64,000 bases of DNA from Bacteroides thetaiotaomicron VPI-5482 (GCF_000011065.1 NC_004663.1:5766001-5830000), one strand, 5' to 3'. Positions 53,626-62,919 are shown, counted from the stretch's first letter. Program-made: numbers and translations. The notes: a model not told the origin generated them from the sequence alone.

Positions 53626-54358
53626 GAATGGTATTTATCACTCTTTGGGCGGTGGTTACATTTCGTTCGTATTCGTCGATATGTACAGTGCCGCCCATCG
53701 ATACTGATTCGTTTTTATACTTCATATCGCTCTTGATGCTTTCCCGTGCGGAGAAATGAAACTCCTGTATTCCGGTTTCCGAAGCAATGCGGGCGATATT
53801 TTTTTCGTTCACGCCACATCCGGCAAGCAGGATAATTCTTCCGGAAGCCTGTGTCTGCAATGCTTTTAGCAAGGGGATTCCGAGTTCGGCAGTAGCTTGC
53901 TGACCGGAAGTAAGGATACGGTTACACCCCAGTTCGATAATCTGCTCCAAAGCCTTTTCAGGATCACGGCATATATCAAAAGCACGGTGAAAAGTCACTG
54001 ATAACCCTTGTGAGGCTTTCATTAACTCTTGCATTACAGGAAGGTCGATTTCCCCGTTTGCCGTCAGACAACCGAATACCACTCCGTCAGCTCCCAACTG
54101 CCGTGCCATTTCTATATCTTTCAGCATCGTTCTCACTTCGATGGGAGAATAAAGAAAATCCCCACCCCGCGGACGGATAATGACATGCAGACGAGTCGTT
54201 GTCAGCATGTCGCGTGCTGTCGATATCTCTCCGTAAGAAGGAGTCGTCCCGCCTTCCGGAATACCTGCACATAACTCTACCCGGTCGGCTCCGCCTGCCT
54301 GTGCTGCCAGACAGCTTTCTACGGAATTGGCACAGACTTCAAATTGGTACTTTTTCAT
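53609..54358 (-). CDS. cutC: Copper homeostasis protein CutC
   Basis: A 249-residue TIM-barrel protein without signal peptide. Family segments are clear: YQFEVCANSVESCLAAQAGGADRVELC at the start, VIIRPRGGDFLYSPIE, and ILLAGCGVNEKNIARI. CutC was linked to copper tolerance, but its biochemical role is disputed. It is a single reverse gene, convergent with the OadB gene and 122 bp downstream of the rny stop. Confidence 0.94.
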   Translation of the reverse strand: MKKYQFEVCANSVESCLAAQAGGADRVELCAGIPEGGTTPSYGEISTARDMLTTTRLHVIIRPRGGDFLYSPIEVRTMLKDIEMARQLGADGVVFGCLTANGEIDLPVMQELMKASQGLSVTFHRAFDICRDPEKALEQIIELGCNRILTSGQQATAELGIPLLKALQTQASGRIILLAGCGVNEKNIARIASETGIQEFHFSARESIKSDMKYKNESVSMGGTVHIDEYERNVTTAQRVINTIQAIKS

Positions 54359-54426
54359 AAGCTGATACTTTTAGACTGTATGCTGCTGCGTGATGCTGCA
54401 AACATGAGAAGTGAATGATGATAAAT

Positions 54427-54454
54427 TGAAAAAGGGCGAATTGCTTCGCCCTTG
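54427..54454 (-). terminator. Terminator of rny
   Basis: Minus-strand stem AAGGGCGAA / TTCGCCCTT with loop of 4 nt, followed by TTTTTC in the direction of rny transcription. Confidence 0.85.
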
Positions 54455-54480
54455 TATTGAATCTTCTTTTGAATATTTAC

Positions 54481-56016
54481 TTATTTAGCGAAGCTGACCG
54501 CACGTGTTTCACGGATAACGGTAATCTTCACCTGTCCCGGATAAGTCATCTCGTCCTGAATCTTCTTGGCGATTTCACCGGACAAGCTTTCAGTTTGCTT
54601 GTCATCGATCTTATCGGCACCTACGATCACGCGGAGTTCGCGTCCTGCCTGAATAGCGTATGTCTTGGTCACACCCGGATAAGCCATAGCCAATTGTTCA
54701 AGATCGTTCAGGCGTTTGATGTAAGCCTCTACGATTTCACGGCGTGCGCCCGGACGTGCACCGGAGATAGCATCACAAACCTGTACGATAGGAGCCAGCA
54801 GACTGGTCATTTCCGTTTCGTCGTGGTGAGCACCGATAGCGTTGCAGATATCCGGTTTTTCTTTGTATTTCTCGGCAAGTTTCATACCCAGCAATGCGTG
54901 CGGCAATTCCGGTTCTTCATCGGGCACTTTACCGATATCATGCAGCAAACCTGCACGTTTTGCCTTCTTCGGGTTCAGTCCCAGTTCCGATGCCATCACA
55001 GCACAGAGATTGGCTGTTTCACGGGCGTGTTGCAACAAGTTCTGACCATAAGAAGAGCGATATTTCATCTTACCGATGATACGGATCAGTTCCGGATGCA
55101 GACCGTGGATACCAAGGTCGATTGTTGTCCGTTTACCGGTTTCGATAATTTCTTCCTCTACCTGTTTGCGTACTTTGGACACCACTTCCTCGATACGTGC
55201 CGGATGGATACGTCCGTCTGTCACCAGTTGGTGAAGAGCCAGACGGGCAATTTCACGGCGAACCGGGTCAAAAGCGGAAAGAACGATTGCTTCCGGAGTG
55301 TCGTCTACAACGATTTCAACGCCGGTAGCGGCTTCCAGTGCACGGATATTGCGTCCTTCACGTCCGATGATACGTCCTTTGATTTCGTCCGATTCGATAT
55401 GGAATACCGTTACGGAGTTTTCGATGGCAGTTTCGGTAGCTACCCGTTGGATAGACTGGATAACGATCCGTTTAGCTTCTTTGCTGGCAGTCAGTTTGGC
55501 ATCATCCATGATGTCGTTGATAAACGACTGTGCCTGCGTTTTAGCTTCTTCTTTCAGTGATTCGACCAGACGTTCTTTTGCTTCGTCGGCAGACAGACCG
55601 GAGATTGCTTCCAGTTTTTCTATTTCCTGATGTTGCAGTTTGTCCAGTTCTTCCTTCTTTTTGTCAACGATAACAAGTTGCGCCTCCAGGTTTTCCTTTA
55701 CGGCTTCGGCTTCCAGCTTTTTGCGTTGGATTTCTTCCTGACGCTGGCTGAGCACCATTTCACGTTGTTTCAGTTTATTTTCCGCCTGCTGAATCTTTTG
55801 ATTACGCAGTGCCACTTCCTTCTCCAAATCAGCTTTCTTGTTCAGGAATTTTTCCTTTACTTCCAGCAATTTGTTTTTCTTAATTACTTCAGCTTCTGTC
55901 TCCGCATCTTTCAGGACACTGTCGTACTTGGACTTCAACACGTACCGGAACAGTACGTATGAAAGGATTCCTCCTACGACGAAGCAAGCAATTGCTGTTG
56001 CTATTATTGCTATCAT
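54481..56016 (-). CDS. rny: Ribonuclease Y
   Basis: Membrane-anchored endoribonuclease that starts mRNA decay. The 511-residue protein has an N-terminal transmembrane helix ([20 protein letters not shown]), a long coiled coil (about 35-195), a KH domain ([27 protein letters not shown]) and an HD domain with the metal motif [14 protein letters not shown]. All domains are complete. It follows zapA on the same strand after a 116-bp gap that contains a terminator-like hairpin. Confidence 0.96.
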
Positions 56017-56042
56017 TCTTACATTAATTTAGTTATATAAAT

Positions 56043-56104
56043 AAAAACGCACCGCCAAATATCAGAGCATACATTTGCTCGGATATTGTGCAGTGCGTGG
56101 TGTT
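56043..56104 (-). terminator. Hairpin between zapA and rny
   Basis: On the minus strand CGCAC / GTGCG forms the outer stem and AATATC-GAGCA / TGCTC-GATATT the inner stem (56048-56097), followed by TTTTTATTT. It probably terminates or attenuates the zapA transcript before rny. Weak T-run on the other side as well. Confidence 0.65.
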
Positions 56105-56132
56105 TTCTTTATCAGTGAATGGCTCGGTGGCA

Positions 56133-56423
56133 TTATTCTTTCTTAAAATAATCCTCCAGCAATTCCGTTAGTTCTTTTACCTTTTCCGTATACGGAGTGG
56201 TATCGTTACGTTGCATTAATTGCAGTTTCTCCAACGAGAACTGATAGGCTACCATGGCAATAATCTTTTCCGGTTCAAGGTTTTTATAGTATTCCCGGTA
56301 CGCATTAAGCCTGATGTTTACCTGCTTGGCTGCTTCCCGTACCATTTCTTCTTCCTCTCGGTTAATGGTTAACGGGTAGTTTGAATCTGCTATTTGCAGG
56401 TTTATCTTTATCTTATCGTTCAT
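56133..56423 (-). CDS. zapA: Cell division protein ZapA
   Basis: A 96-residue cytosolic protein that bundles FtsZ filaments. The ZapA pattern is clear: KIKINLQIADSNYPLTINREEEEMVREAAKQVN followed by a coiled-coil dimerisation helix (LEPEKIIAMVAYQFSLEKLQLMQ). It is preceded, 13 bp upstream, by a coiled-coil gene that may encode its partner. Confidence 0.9.
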   Translation of the reverse strand: MNDKIKINLQIADSNYPLTINREEEEMVREAAKQVNIRLNAYREYYKNLEPEKIIAMVAYQFSLEKLQLMQRNDTTPYTEKVKELTELLEDYFKKE

Positions 56424-56436
56424 ACATCTTTCTTCT

Positions 56437-56730
56437 TTACTCGTTCAATAAAGCGATGCATTTATCGACTTCACGCACTAATTTTGACAATCGCAGCTTC
56501 GTCTCTTTTACGTCGCTGCCGTTAAGGCTGATTGCCGTAGCTGTTTTTAGGTTTGTATAGTTGACTTCCAATTCATCATACTGAGCTTGCACCTTCTCGT
56601 TCTTCAACTTTTCGTTTTCAAGAAGTTTTCTCAACCCGGCATTTTCACGCTTTAATTCATCGTGCAAATACATTAAATGCCGTAGCTGCGTTTCAAAGGT
56701 ACTCAATAACTTTTTTTCTTCTTCTGTCAT
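56437..56730 (-). CDS. Coiled-coil protein upstream of zapA
   Basis: A 97-residue, almost fully helical protein with heptad patterns (LHDELKRENAGLRKLLENEKLKNEKVQ). There is no signal or membrane segment. Adjacent to zapA, it may be a ZapB-like division factor, but the sequence is too generic to decide. An in-frame TTG at 56751 overlaps the -7 box, so the ATG at 56730 is preferred. Confidence 0.75.
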   Translation of the reverse strand: MTEEEKKLLSTFETQLRHLMYLHDELKRENAGLRKLLENEKLKNEKVQAQYDELEVNYTNLKTATAISLNGSDVKETKLRLSKLVREVDKCIALLNE

Positions 56731-56750
56731 CACTACACCAAAATTGTACA

Positions 56751-56780
56751 CAAAAATACGATTAACTCTGATATTACAAA
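56751..56780 (-). promoter_or_regulatory. Promoter of the zapA operon
   Basis: Minus-strand TTTG (56780-56777) and TATTTTTG (56758-56751) are 18 bp apart; ATG 56730 lies 20 bp downstream. Confidence 0.65.
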
Positions 56781-56898
56781 AACTTTTCGGGAGAAAATGT
56801 GCTTTTTAGCCTTAAAATAGCGGAATACGTGGGCAAAGGGGATGAATTATGGAAGAGTATGCGTATAAATCTTTTCTTTATGAACAGCTTGTCGGAGG

Positions 56899-57150
56899 TG
56901 AAAAATGCAAAAATGCAGAAAATGCACTCCACAATTTTTCCACACACAGGCGCGCGTATATAATATAGTTTACGCGTATTTAGTTATGTTCGTGTGTGTA
57001 TGTGTATGCGCGTGCGCTTACGTGTGTGCGTGTGTTAGGGAGGCCCCCGAAAAAGTGCATTTTTGCATCGGTTAATAACATAGCGCTTTGGGGAGGCTAA
57101 AGCTTAGCTTTACGACTCCTAAAGCTAAGCTTTAGCTCACACAAAGCGCC
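56899..57150. repeat. Structured intergenic block: inverted repeats and alternating purine-pyrimidine tract
   Basis: Outer arms ATGCAAAAATGCA (near 56905) and TGCATTTTTGCAT (near 57057). Between them, 56991-57035 is almost perfect alternating GT/GC/AC sequence. Next, GCTAAAGCTTAGCTTTA (57096-57112) pairs perfectly with TAAAGCTAAGCTTTAGC (57120-57136), flanked by AGCGCTTTG and CAAAGCGC. No gene is seen. The gap 56781-57548 otherwise holds only the short open frame at 57162-57287 and the promoter at 57463. Confidence 0.75.
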
Positions 57151-57161
57151 GCTTTGTATTT

Positions 57162-57287
57162 TCAGCCGGATTGTTTCATTAATCGCATGACTTCATATTC
57201 TCTTTTTTCGGCAGATTCTAGCCGGTAAATCTTTCCATCCACACCGGAGGCACCTTCTAAATAAACTCTTCTTTTTAGTGGTTCCGT
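57162..57287 (-). other. Possible gene remnant, 41-codon open frame without ATG start
   Basis: The frame reads TEPLKRRVYLEGASGVDGK then IYRLESAEKREYEVMRLMKQ and SG, stop TGA. The composition is protein-like, but it has no suitable start (only internal ATG or GTG). It may be the tail of a deleted gene. Speculative. Confidence 0.3.
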
Positions 57288-57462
57288 TCATCTGATTCGT
57301 TCATAAAATAATGTGATTTCTATTATTATTGAGTTCTCTGTCGGTGGATAATCAAGAGATGAAATGAATCATTCTGTTGAAGGATTATATCCTTTTTTAA
57401 TGAAAAAAGGGGCGTTTTTGCGTCATAATGAACAAATTTTGTCCTTTATTGATTTGTCGTTT

Positions 57463-57494
57463 TCCTTCTTTGCTGAGATTTTCCAGTAAGTTTG
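57463..57494 (+). promoter_or_regulatory. Promoter of the SMP-30 to deoC operon
   Basis: TTTG (57463-57466) and TAAGTTTG (57487-57494) are exactly 20 bp apart. Transcription should start near 57501, giving a 48-nt leader before ATG 57549. Confidence 0.8.
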
Positions 57495-57548
57495 CGTACC
57501 GAACTAACGGACTCAAATTATAAACATAAACATTTGTATCAGCTAACC

Positions 57549-58637
57549 ATGAAAAAGTATTATTTACTATCTCTGATTTCTGCTTCTTTGATTGGAGCAA
57601 CTTGTATTCAATGTACTTCTCCCAAACAAAAGAGTGGAGAGAATACTCTTCCGCAAAAGAGTGAACTGTTTGTATCATTGCCGGACTATTGTCCGACACC
57701 GGATGGCATGGCCATTGCTCCCAATGGAGATTTGATTCTGGCATGTCCCAATTTTGCAGATATCACACAGCCTGCTTGCCTGATGCGTATTACTAAGGAT
57801 GGAGCCGTTTCAAAATGGCTGGATGTGCCTGTATTGGAAGAAACCGGATGGGCTTCTCCGATGGGACTTGCCTTCAATGAAGAGGGCGACCTGTTTATCA
57901 GTGACAATCAGGGCTGGAGCGGTGCAGAGAAAGCAAAGAACAAAGGACGTGTACTTCGTCTGAAGTTTGAAAATGACCAGTTGAAGGAAACTATTACAGT
58001 AGCATCCGGCATGGAGCATCCCAATGGTATCCGTATCCGTAACGGAAAATTATATGTGACTCAAAGCTCTTTGTCACAGATCAAAGACCCTTCCGGTCTG
58101 CTTGTCAGCGGTGTATATTGCTTTGATATGAACGACCGTGACATTGCAGTAACCAATACTTCGGCAGATCAGAATCTGTTGACTACGGTAATCACCAAGA
58201 ACCCGGAAGTACAATACGGACTGGATGGAATCGTGTTTAACGAAGCGGGCGACCTTTTTGTAGGTAACTTCGGTGATGGCGCAATCCATCGTATCAAGAT
58301 GGACGCGGAAGGAAAAGTTGTCAGCAACGATGTCTGGGCACAGGATACGACTCAGCTTCGTACCACAGACGGTATGTGCATCGATGATAAAGGAAATATT
58401 TGGGTAGCAGATTTCTCTGCAAATGCCGTTGCCCGTGTAGATAAGGACGGAAAGATTCAGCGTATCGCCCAAAGCCCCGATTGTGATGGAAGCGATGGCG
58501 GACTGGACCAACCGGGCGAACCCATCGTATGGAACGGTCAGGTGATCGTATCCTGTTTCGACCTGGTGACCGGACCGGACAAGGTAAATACCAAGCACGA
58601 CAAGCCTTTCACACTAGCTAAACTGTCACTGGAATAA
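57549..58637 (+). CDS. SMP-30/gluconolactonase-like exported protein
   Basis: A 362-residue six-bladed beta-propeller (CPTPDGMAIAPNGDLILACPN; ASPMGLAFNEEGDLFISDNQG; TTDGMCIDDKGNIWVADFSANAVARV). The metal-binding pattern of SMP-30 lactonases is plausible. The signal peptide (MKKYYLLSLISASLIGATCI) has cysteines but no standard lipobox, so it may be cleaved or anchored. The ATG at 57549 is used because the promoter overlaps the longer frame. It opens an operon with kinase, dehydrogenase and aldolase genes, so a sugar lactone is a likely substrate. Confidence 0.85.
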   Translation: MKKYYLLSLISASLIGATCIQCTSPKQKSGENTLPQKSELFVSLPDYCPTPDGMAIAPNGDLILACPNFADITQPACLMRITKDGAVSKWLDVPVLEETGWASPMGLAFNEEGDLFISDNQGWSGAEKAKNKGRVLRLKFENDQLKETITVASGMEHPNGIRIRNGKLYVTQSSLSQIKDPSGLLVSGVYCFDMNDRDIAVTNTSADQNLLTTVITKNPEVQYGLDGIVFNEAGDLFVGNFGDGAIHRIKMDAEGKVVSNDVWAQDTTQLRTTDGMCIDDKGNIWVADFSANAVARVDKDGKIQRIAQSPDCDGSDGGLDQPGEPIVWNGQVIVSCFDLVTGPDKVNTKHDKPFTLAKLSLE

Positions 58638-58693
58638 GCCTTGATTACCAATCTGAAAACACATTATCAACCCAAGAACACATTATCTATAAT

Positions 58694-59065
58694 ATGAAAT
58701 ACTATCTATCGACCTTTGCCGGCTCCGCCATCTGTGGTGGTTTCGCTTTCGGCATCTGGCCGGAACTCTGGAAGACTTACGGTCTGATGGGCGGCTGGCT
58801 GGCGGCAACGCTGATTATCGGCATCATGTGGTATATGAATCATTATAACGGAGCGATCTTGAATCCTCCGGGAAAAATATGGCTCGATCAGGGCTGGTGT
58901 ATCGGTTCTGCCGGTATAGCCTGGGGAATCGTCCGCTTTCAGGGAGACATTACCAATTTCTTTTATGCAGTGCCTACACTGGTCTGTTGTCTGATAGGCG
59001 GTGCACTGGCGGGAATTGTAGTTTGGAAAATCCGTTCGTGCGACTGTGCCCGAAAGATAAAATAA
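58694..59065 (+). CDS. Small membrane protein A of a paralogous pair
   Basis: A 123-residue protein with about four hydrophobic helices. The segment WPELWKTYGLMGGWLAATLIIG followed by IMWYMNHY closely parallels WPKLVKDFGPIGGFMAAALIIG and TFWLVNHK in the next gene, and WLDQGWCIGSAGIAWG parallels WVDMGWAIAMGFIFAD. The C terminus is cytosolic and cysteine-containing (RSCDCARKIK). No family is recognised. The operon lacks any other transporter, so the pair is a candidate substrate carrier. Confidence 0.75.
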   Translation: MKYYLSTFAGSAICGGFAFGIWPELWKTYGLMGGWLAATLIIGIMWYMNHYNGAILNPPGKIWLDQGWCIGSAGIAWGIVRFQGDITNFFYAVPTLVCCLIGGALAGIVVWKIRSCDCARKIK

Positions 59066-59078
59066 GGAGGAGAACACA

Positions 59079-59558
59079 ATGAGCGAATGGTTACAAACCT
59101 ATAATGAGATGTTCGGTATGTATCATGCCGGAATCATTACCACTATTTTCGGAGCTTTTGCCGTGACATTTACCGTATTGATGAGCTGGCCCAAGCTGGT
59201 GAAGGACTTCGGTCCGATAGGCGGATTCATGGCAGCCGCCCTTATCATCGGAACATTCTGGCTGGTCAATCATAAACTGCCCGGATTCGGCTTCTCTACC
59301 GGATTGCTGAATGATGCCGACGGCTTGCCGATGCAATTCAGCCTGATCCATCAGGGGAATCGCGGCAGTGCCCCCTGGGTAGACATGGGATGGGCGATTG
59401 CGATGGGATTCATCTTTGCAGACGTGCTCTGCGCACCGAAAGGCACACGCGGCGGATTGCTGAAAGAAGCGTTTCCCCGTTGGGTAGTTATTATACTGGG
59501 CGGCATCGTCGGAGGAATCTTCGTCGGCCTTACCGGATACACGAATGCGGCACTCTAA
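59079..59558 (+). CDS. Small membrane protein B of a paralogous pair
   Basis: A 159-residue protein with about four hydrophobic helices, 13 bp after its relative. It shares the WPxL...GGxxAAxLIIG core and the GW motif but has an inserted loop (about 68-95; GFGFSTGLLNDADGLPMQF) and a longer C terminus with GGIVGGIFVGLTGYTNAAL. The two genes likely arose by duplication and may form a hetero-oligomer. FGGY kinase follows after 28 bp. No family is recognised. Confidence 0.75.
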   Translation: MSEWLQTYNEMFGMYHAGIITTIFGAFAVTFTVLMSWPKLVKDFGPIGGFMAAALIIGTFWLVNHKLPGFGFSTGLLNDADGLPMQFSLIHQGNRGSAPWVDMGWAIAMGFIFADVLCAPKGTRGGLLKEAFPRWVVIILGGIVGGIFVGLTGYTNAAL

Positions 59559-59586
59559 TTCAATTAACTGAAAAGGAAAATATAAA

Positions 59587-61104
59587 ATGTATATATTAGC
59601 ACATGACTTGGGTACCAGCGGGAACAAAGCCACTTTGTTCGATGAATCGGGGCTGTTGATAGCTTCGCGTACCGCTGCTTATCCTACCGACTATGCTTCC
59701 GGCAACCGGGCGGAACAGAATCCGCACCATTGGTGGAAAGCCATCGTTGACACAACACAGGCACTTCTCGAACTGGTATCACCCAATGATATTGCCGGAG
59801 TAGCTCTTAGCGGACAAATGATGGGATGTCTTTGCATAGATAAAGACGGTAATCCGCTTCGTCCGCACATGCTCTATTGCGACCAGCGTTCGCAGGAAGA
59901 AGAAGCAAAGTTGACCGAAAAGATAGACCCGCTCCATTTCTACGAAATCACGGGACATCGGATCAGCGCCTCTTACTCTGTGGAGAAACTGATGTGGGTA
60001 AAGAAGCACGAACCGGAAATCTTTGCGCAGACTGCCAAAATGCTGAATGCGAAAGATTACATCAACTACCGTTTGTGCGGTACTATCGCCACAGACCCTT
60101 CGGATGCATCGGGAACCAATGCCTACGATTTGAACCGTTGGCAATGGAGTGAAGAGATCATAGAAGCCGCAGAGCTCGATCTTTCTTTATTCCCCGAAGT
60201 CCGTTCGTCGATTGACGTGATCGGAGAAATCACCAACGAAGCTGCCCGTGAGACAGGACTGCTTGCCGGAACACCCGTCATCTGTGGCGGCGGCGACGGT
60301 AGCTGTGCCGGAGTAGGTGTCGGCTGTGTGGCTCCGGGCACTGCGTACAATTATCTGGGCTCTTCTTCCTGGGTAGCACTGACGGTCGAAAAGCCGATTG
60401 TAGACGAACAACGCCGTACCATGAACTGGGCGCATGTAGTGCCCGGTATGCTGCATCCGTCGGGAACGATGCAGGCGGCAGGATCATCCTACAACTGGAT
60501 GATCAACCAGCTTTGCCAGAATGAACAGGCACTGGCAGCTCAATCGGGACGCAGCGTGTTCGAACTGATCGACGAGCAGATCATTGCTTCTCCGATAGGT
60601 GCGAATAAACTCCTGTTCCTTCCCTATATGCTGGGTGAACGTACTCCCCGTTGGAACGTTGATGCCAAAGGGGCTTTCATCGGTCTGACGCTGGGACACA
60701 AACATGGTGATATGTTGCGTGCCGTAATGGAAGGAGTAACCTTGAATCTCGGATTTATCATCAATATATTCCGCAAGCATGTTCCTATCGACCGCATGAC
60801 GGTGATCGGCGGCTGTGCTCAGAATCCTGTCTGGCGTCAGATGATGGCGGACATCTATCAGGCGGAAATCCGTGTGCCTAACTATCTCGAAGAGGCAACT
60901 TCGATGGGAGCGGCCATCCTTGCGGGTATCGGTGCGGGTGTTTTCCCTGATTTCTCTGTAATCGACCGTTTTGTCCGTATCGAGCAGACGGTGCAGCCTA
61001 TTCCCGAAAACGTGAAGAAGTACGAAGCGTGGATGCCTGTTTTCGATCAGGCTTATCACGCCTTGTGTGAGATGTACACAGAGATAGCAAAAACTGAACT
61101 ATAA
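59587..61104 (+). CDS. FGGY family carbohydrate kinase (xylulokinase-like)
   Basis: A 505-residue cytosolic kinase with two actin-like halves. FGGY signatures are visible: DLGTSGNKATLFDESG at the start, GVALSGQMMGCLCIDKDG, DQRSQEEE, DASGTNAYDL and the C-terminal MGAAILAGIGAGVF. Sequence is closest in feel to xylulokinase, but with a zinc-type dehydrogenase and DeoC beside it and no xylose isomerase, the substrate may be another ketose, polyol or deoxy sugar. Next gene begins 9 bp downstream. Confidence 0.9.
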   Translation: MYILAHDLGTSGNKATLFDESGLLIASRTAAYPTDYASGNRAEQNPHHWWKAIVDTTQALLELVSPNDIAGVALSGQMMGCLCIDKDGNPLRPHMLYCDQRSQEEEAKLTEKIDPLHFYEITGHRISASYSVEKLMWVKKHEPEIFAQTAKMLNAKDYINYRLCGTIATDPSDASGTNAYDLNRWQWSEEIIEAAELDLSLFPEVRSSIDVIGEITNEAARETGLLAGTPVICGGGDGSCAGVGVGCVAPGTAYNYLGSSSWVALTVEKPIVDEQRRTMNWAHVVPGMLHPSGTMQAAGSSYNWMINQLCQNEQALAAQSGRSVFELIDEQIIASPIGANKLLFLPYMLGERTPRWNVDAKGAFIGLTLGHKHGDMLRAVMEGVTLNLGFIINIFRKHVPIDRMTVIGGCAQNPVWRQMMADIYQAEIRVPNYLEEATSMGAAILAGIGAGVFPDFSVIDRFVRIEQTVQPIPENVKKYEAWMPVFDQAYHALCEMYTEIAKTEL

Positions 61105-61113
61105 CCTATAAAA

Positions 61114-62163
61114 ATGAATAAGAATACGATGAAATCTGTAATTGTGCCGGCTCCCGGCAAAATAGAAATACGAGAGGTCGAAACTCCTGTCATCAATGCT
61201 TATCAGGCGTTGGTGAAAACAGAAATGGTGGCACTGTGCAATGCGACCGACAGCAAACTGATTGCGGGACATTTTCCCGGAGTAGATACTTATCCTCTGG
61301 CTTTGGGACACGAGAATGCAGGAATTGTAGTGGCTGTAGGCGAGAAGGTACGCAACTTTAAAGTAGGCGACCGTGCTATCGGCGGTCTGATCTCCGACTT
61401 TGGCGCGCAGGGTATTAACAGCGGCTGGGGCGGTTTCAGCGAATATGTAGTGGTGAACGATTTCGAGGTACTGAAAGAAGAAGGACTGGCTACCCCCGAA
61501 CAGGGATGCTGGGACAGCTTTGAAATTCAGAACTCGGTTCCTGCTCATGTGCAGCCGGAAGAAGCGGTGATCTCTTGCACCTGGCGTGAAGTGCTGGGCG
61601 CTTTCAAGGATTTCAACCTGACTCCGGGAAAGAAAGTGATAGTGGTAGGCTCCGGTCCTGTAGGACTGAGCTTCGTCAAGTTGGGCAAGCTGTTCGGCTT
61701 GGGTCAGATTGATATCGTCGATATGCTTCCTGCCAAACTGGAAGTAGCCCGCCGGATGGGAGCAGACAACGGATATACACCTGCTGAAATCAGCACGCCG
61801 GAGTTTATAGCTGCTGCCGGTCGTTCATACGATGCCGTGATTGATGCCGTAGGGCTCGATGTAGTAGTCAATTCCGTATTGCCGTTGGTAAAAATGGGCG
61901 GTGATGTCTGTGTATATGGTGTCATGACGAAGAATCCGACATTCGATTTGTCGAAAGCGCCTTACAACTTCGACCTGCATATGCACCAGTGGCCTACCCG
62001 TTCGGAAGAGAAAGCGGCTATGACCACGCTGGCACAATGGATTGAAGAAGGCACACTTTCCGCTTCCGACTTCATCACACACCGTTTCAAAATCGAAGAA
62101 ATAGAAGAAGCCTTCGCTGCCGTGAAGCGGGGTGAAGTATTGAAATGTGTATTGACTTTTTAA
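61114..62163 (+). CDS. Medium-chain zinc-type alcohol/polyol dehydrogenase
   Basis: A 349-residue MDR protein. Catalytic zinc ligands are suggested by ALCNATDSK (Cys) and LGHENAG (His-Glu); the structural-zinc cysteine cluster is absent. The Rossmann motif is VIVVGSGPVGLSFVKLGKLFGL. An ATG at 61129 (MKSVIVPAPGK) may be the true start, as family members often begin there. It lies between the FGGY kinase and deoC and probably interconverts a polyol and keto sugar. Confidence 0.88.
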   Translation: MNKNTMKSVIVPAPGKIEIREVETPVINAYQALVKTEMVALCNATDSKLIAGHFPGVDTYPLALGHENAGIVVAVGEKVRNFKVGDRAIGGLISDFGAQGINSGWGGFSEYVVVNDFEVLKEEGLATPEQGCWDSFEIQNSVPAHVQPEEAVISCTWREVLGAFKDFNLTPGKKVIVVGSGPVGLSFVKLGKLFGLGQIDIVDMLPAKLEVARRMGADNGYTPAEISTPEFIAAAGRSYDAVIDAVGLDVVVNSVLPLVKMGGDVCVYGVMTKNPTFDLSKAPYNFDLHMHQWPTRSEEKAAMTTLAQWIEEGTLSASDFITHRFKIEEIEEAFAAVKRGEVLKCVLTF

Positions 62164-62202
62164 GAACTAACAATTAACTAACATATTAAACGACTCAAAA
62201 CA

Positions 62203-62919
62203 ATGGAAAAGAAAAATATAAACGAAGTGATTGCAAATTTATCAGTAGAACAACTGGCAGGAATGATTGACCATACCTTTCTGAAACCTTTCGGAACGGC
62301 GGAGAACATCGAAAAACTCTGTGCAGAAGCCCGTCAGTATCAGTTTGCGATGGTAGCCATCAACCCTGCGGAAGTGGAAACCTGTGTCAAACTGCTGGAA
62401 GGTTCGGGTGTACGTGTAGGAGCGGCCATCGGTTTCCCTCTGGGGCAGAATACCGTAGAGTGCAAGGCATTCGAAACCCGTGATGCCATTGCCAAGGGAG
62501 CTACCGAAATTGATACGGTCATCAATGTCCGTGCTTTGCAGAAGGGACAGACAGACATTGTAAAGAAAGAAATCGAAGATATGGTTTCTATCTGCAAACC
62601 TGCCGGTGTGATCTGTAAAGTGATTCTTGAAACTTGCTACCTGACTGACGAAGAGAAAGAAACCGTATGCCGCATTGCAAAGGAAGCAGGTGTGGACTTC
62701 GTAAAAACGTCTACCGGATTCGGTACGGCAGGCGCCAACGTGCATGATGTTGCATTGATGCGTCGTGTGGTAGGTCCGGTGATCGGTGTGAAAGCTGCGG
62801 GCGGTATTCGCGACCTCGATACGGCACTGGCATTGATTCAGGTGGGTGCTACCCGCATCGGTACTTCAAGCGGTATTCAGATTGTAGAAGCTTACAAAGA
62901 GTTGAAGAAAGGTCTGTAA
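62203..62919 (+). CDS. deoC: Deoxyribose-phosphate aldolase
   Basis: Class I aldolase that splits 2-deoxyribose 5-phosphate, or a similar sugar phosphate, into acetaldehyde and glyceraldehyde 3-phosphate. The 238-residue TIM barrel keeps the active-site residues: EIDTVINV (Asp), the Schiff-base lysine in FVKTSTGFGTAGA and the second lysine in GVKAAGGIRD. In this operon it follows a kinase and a dehydrogenase, so it should act on the phosphorylated pathway intermediate. Confidence 0.93.
   Translation: MEKKNINEVIANLSVEQLAGMIDHTFLKPFGTAENIEKLCAEARQYQFAMVAINPAEVETCVKLLEGSGVRVGAAIGFPLGQNTVECKAFETRDAIAKGATEIDTVINVRALQKGQTDIVKKEIEDMVSICKPAGVICKVILETCYLTDEEKETVCRIAKEAGVDFVKTSTGFGTAGANVHDVALMRRVVGPVIGVKAAGGIRDLDTALALIQVGATRIGTSSGIQIVEAYKELKKGL

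Noticed and set aside
54457..55560. 367-residue frame antisense to rny
   Set aside because: It is the reverse shadow of a clearly identified RNase Y gene, lacks recognisable domains and has no promoter or ribosome site of its own.
56043..56132. 6S RNA next to zapA
   Set aside because: 6S RNA is near zapA in many bacteria, but this gap is only about 110 nt and holds a simple terminator hairpin rather than a 180-nt rod with a central bubble.
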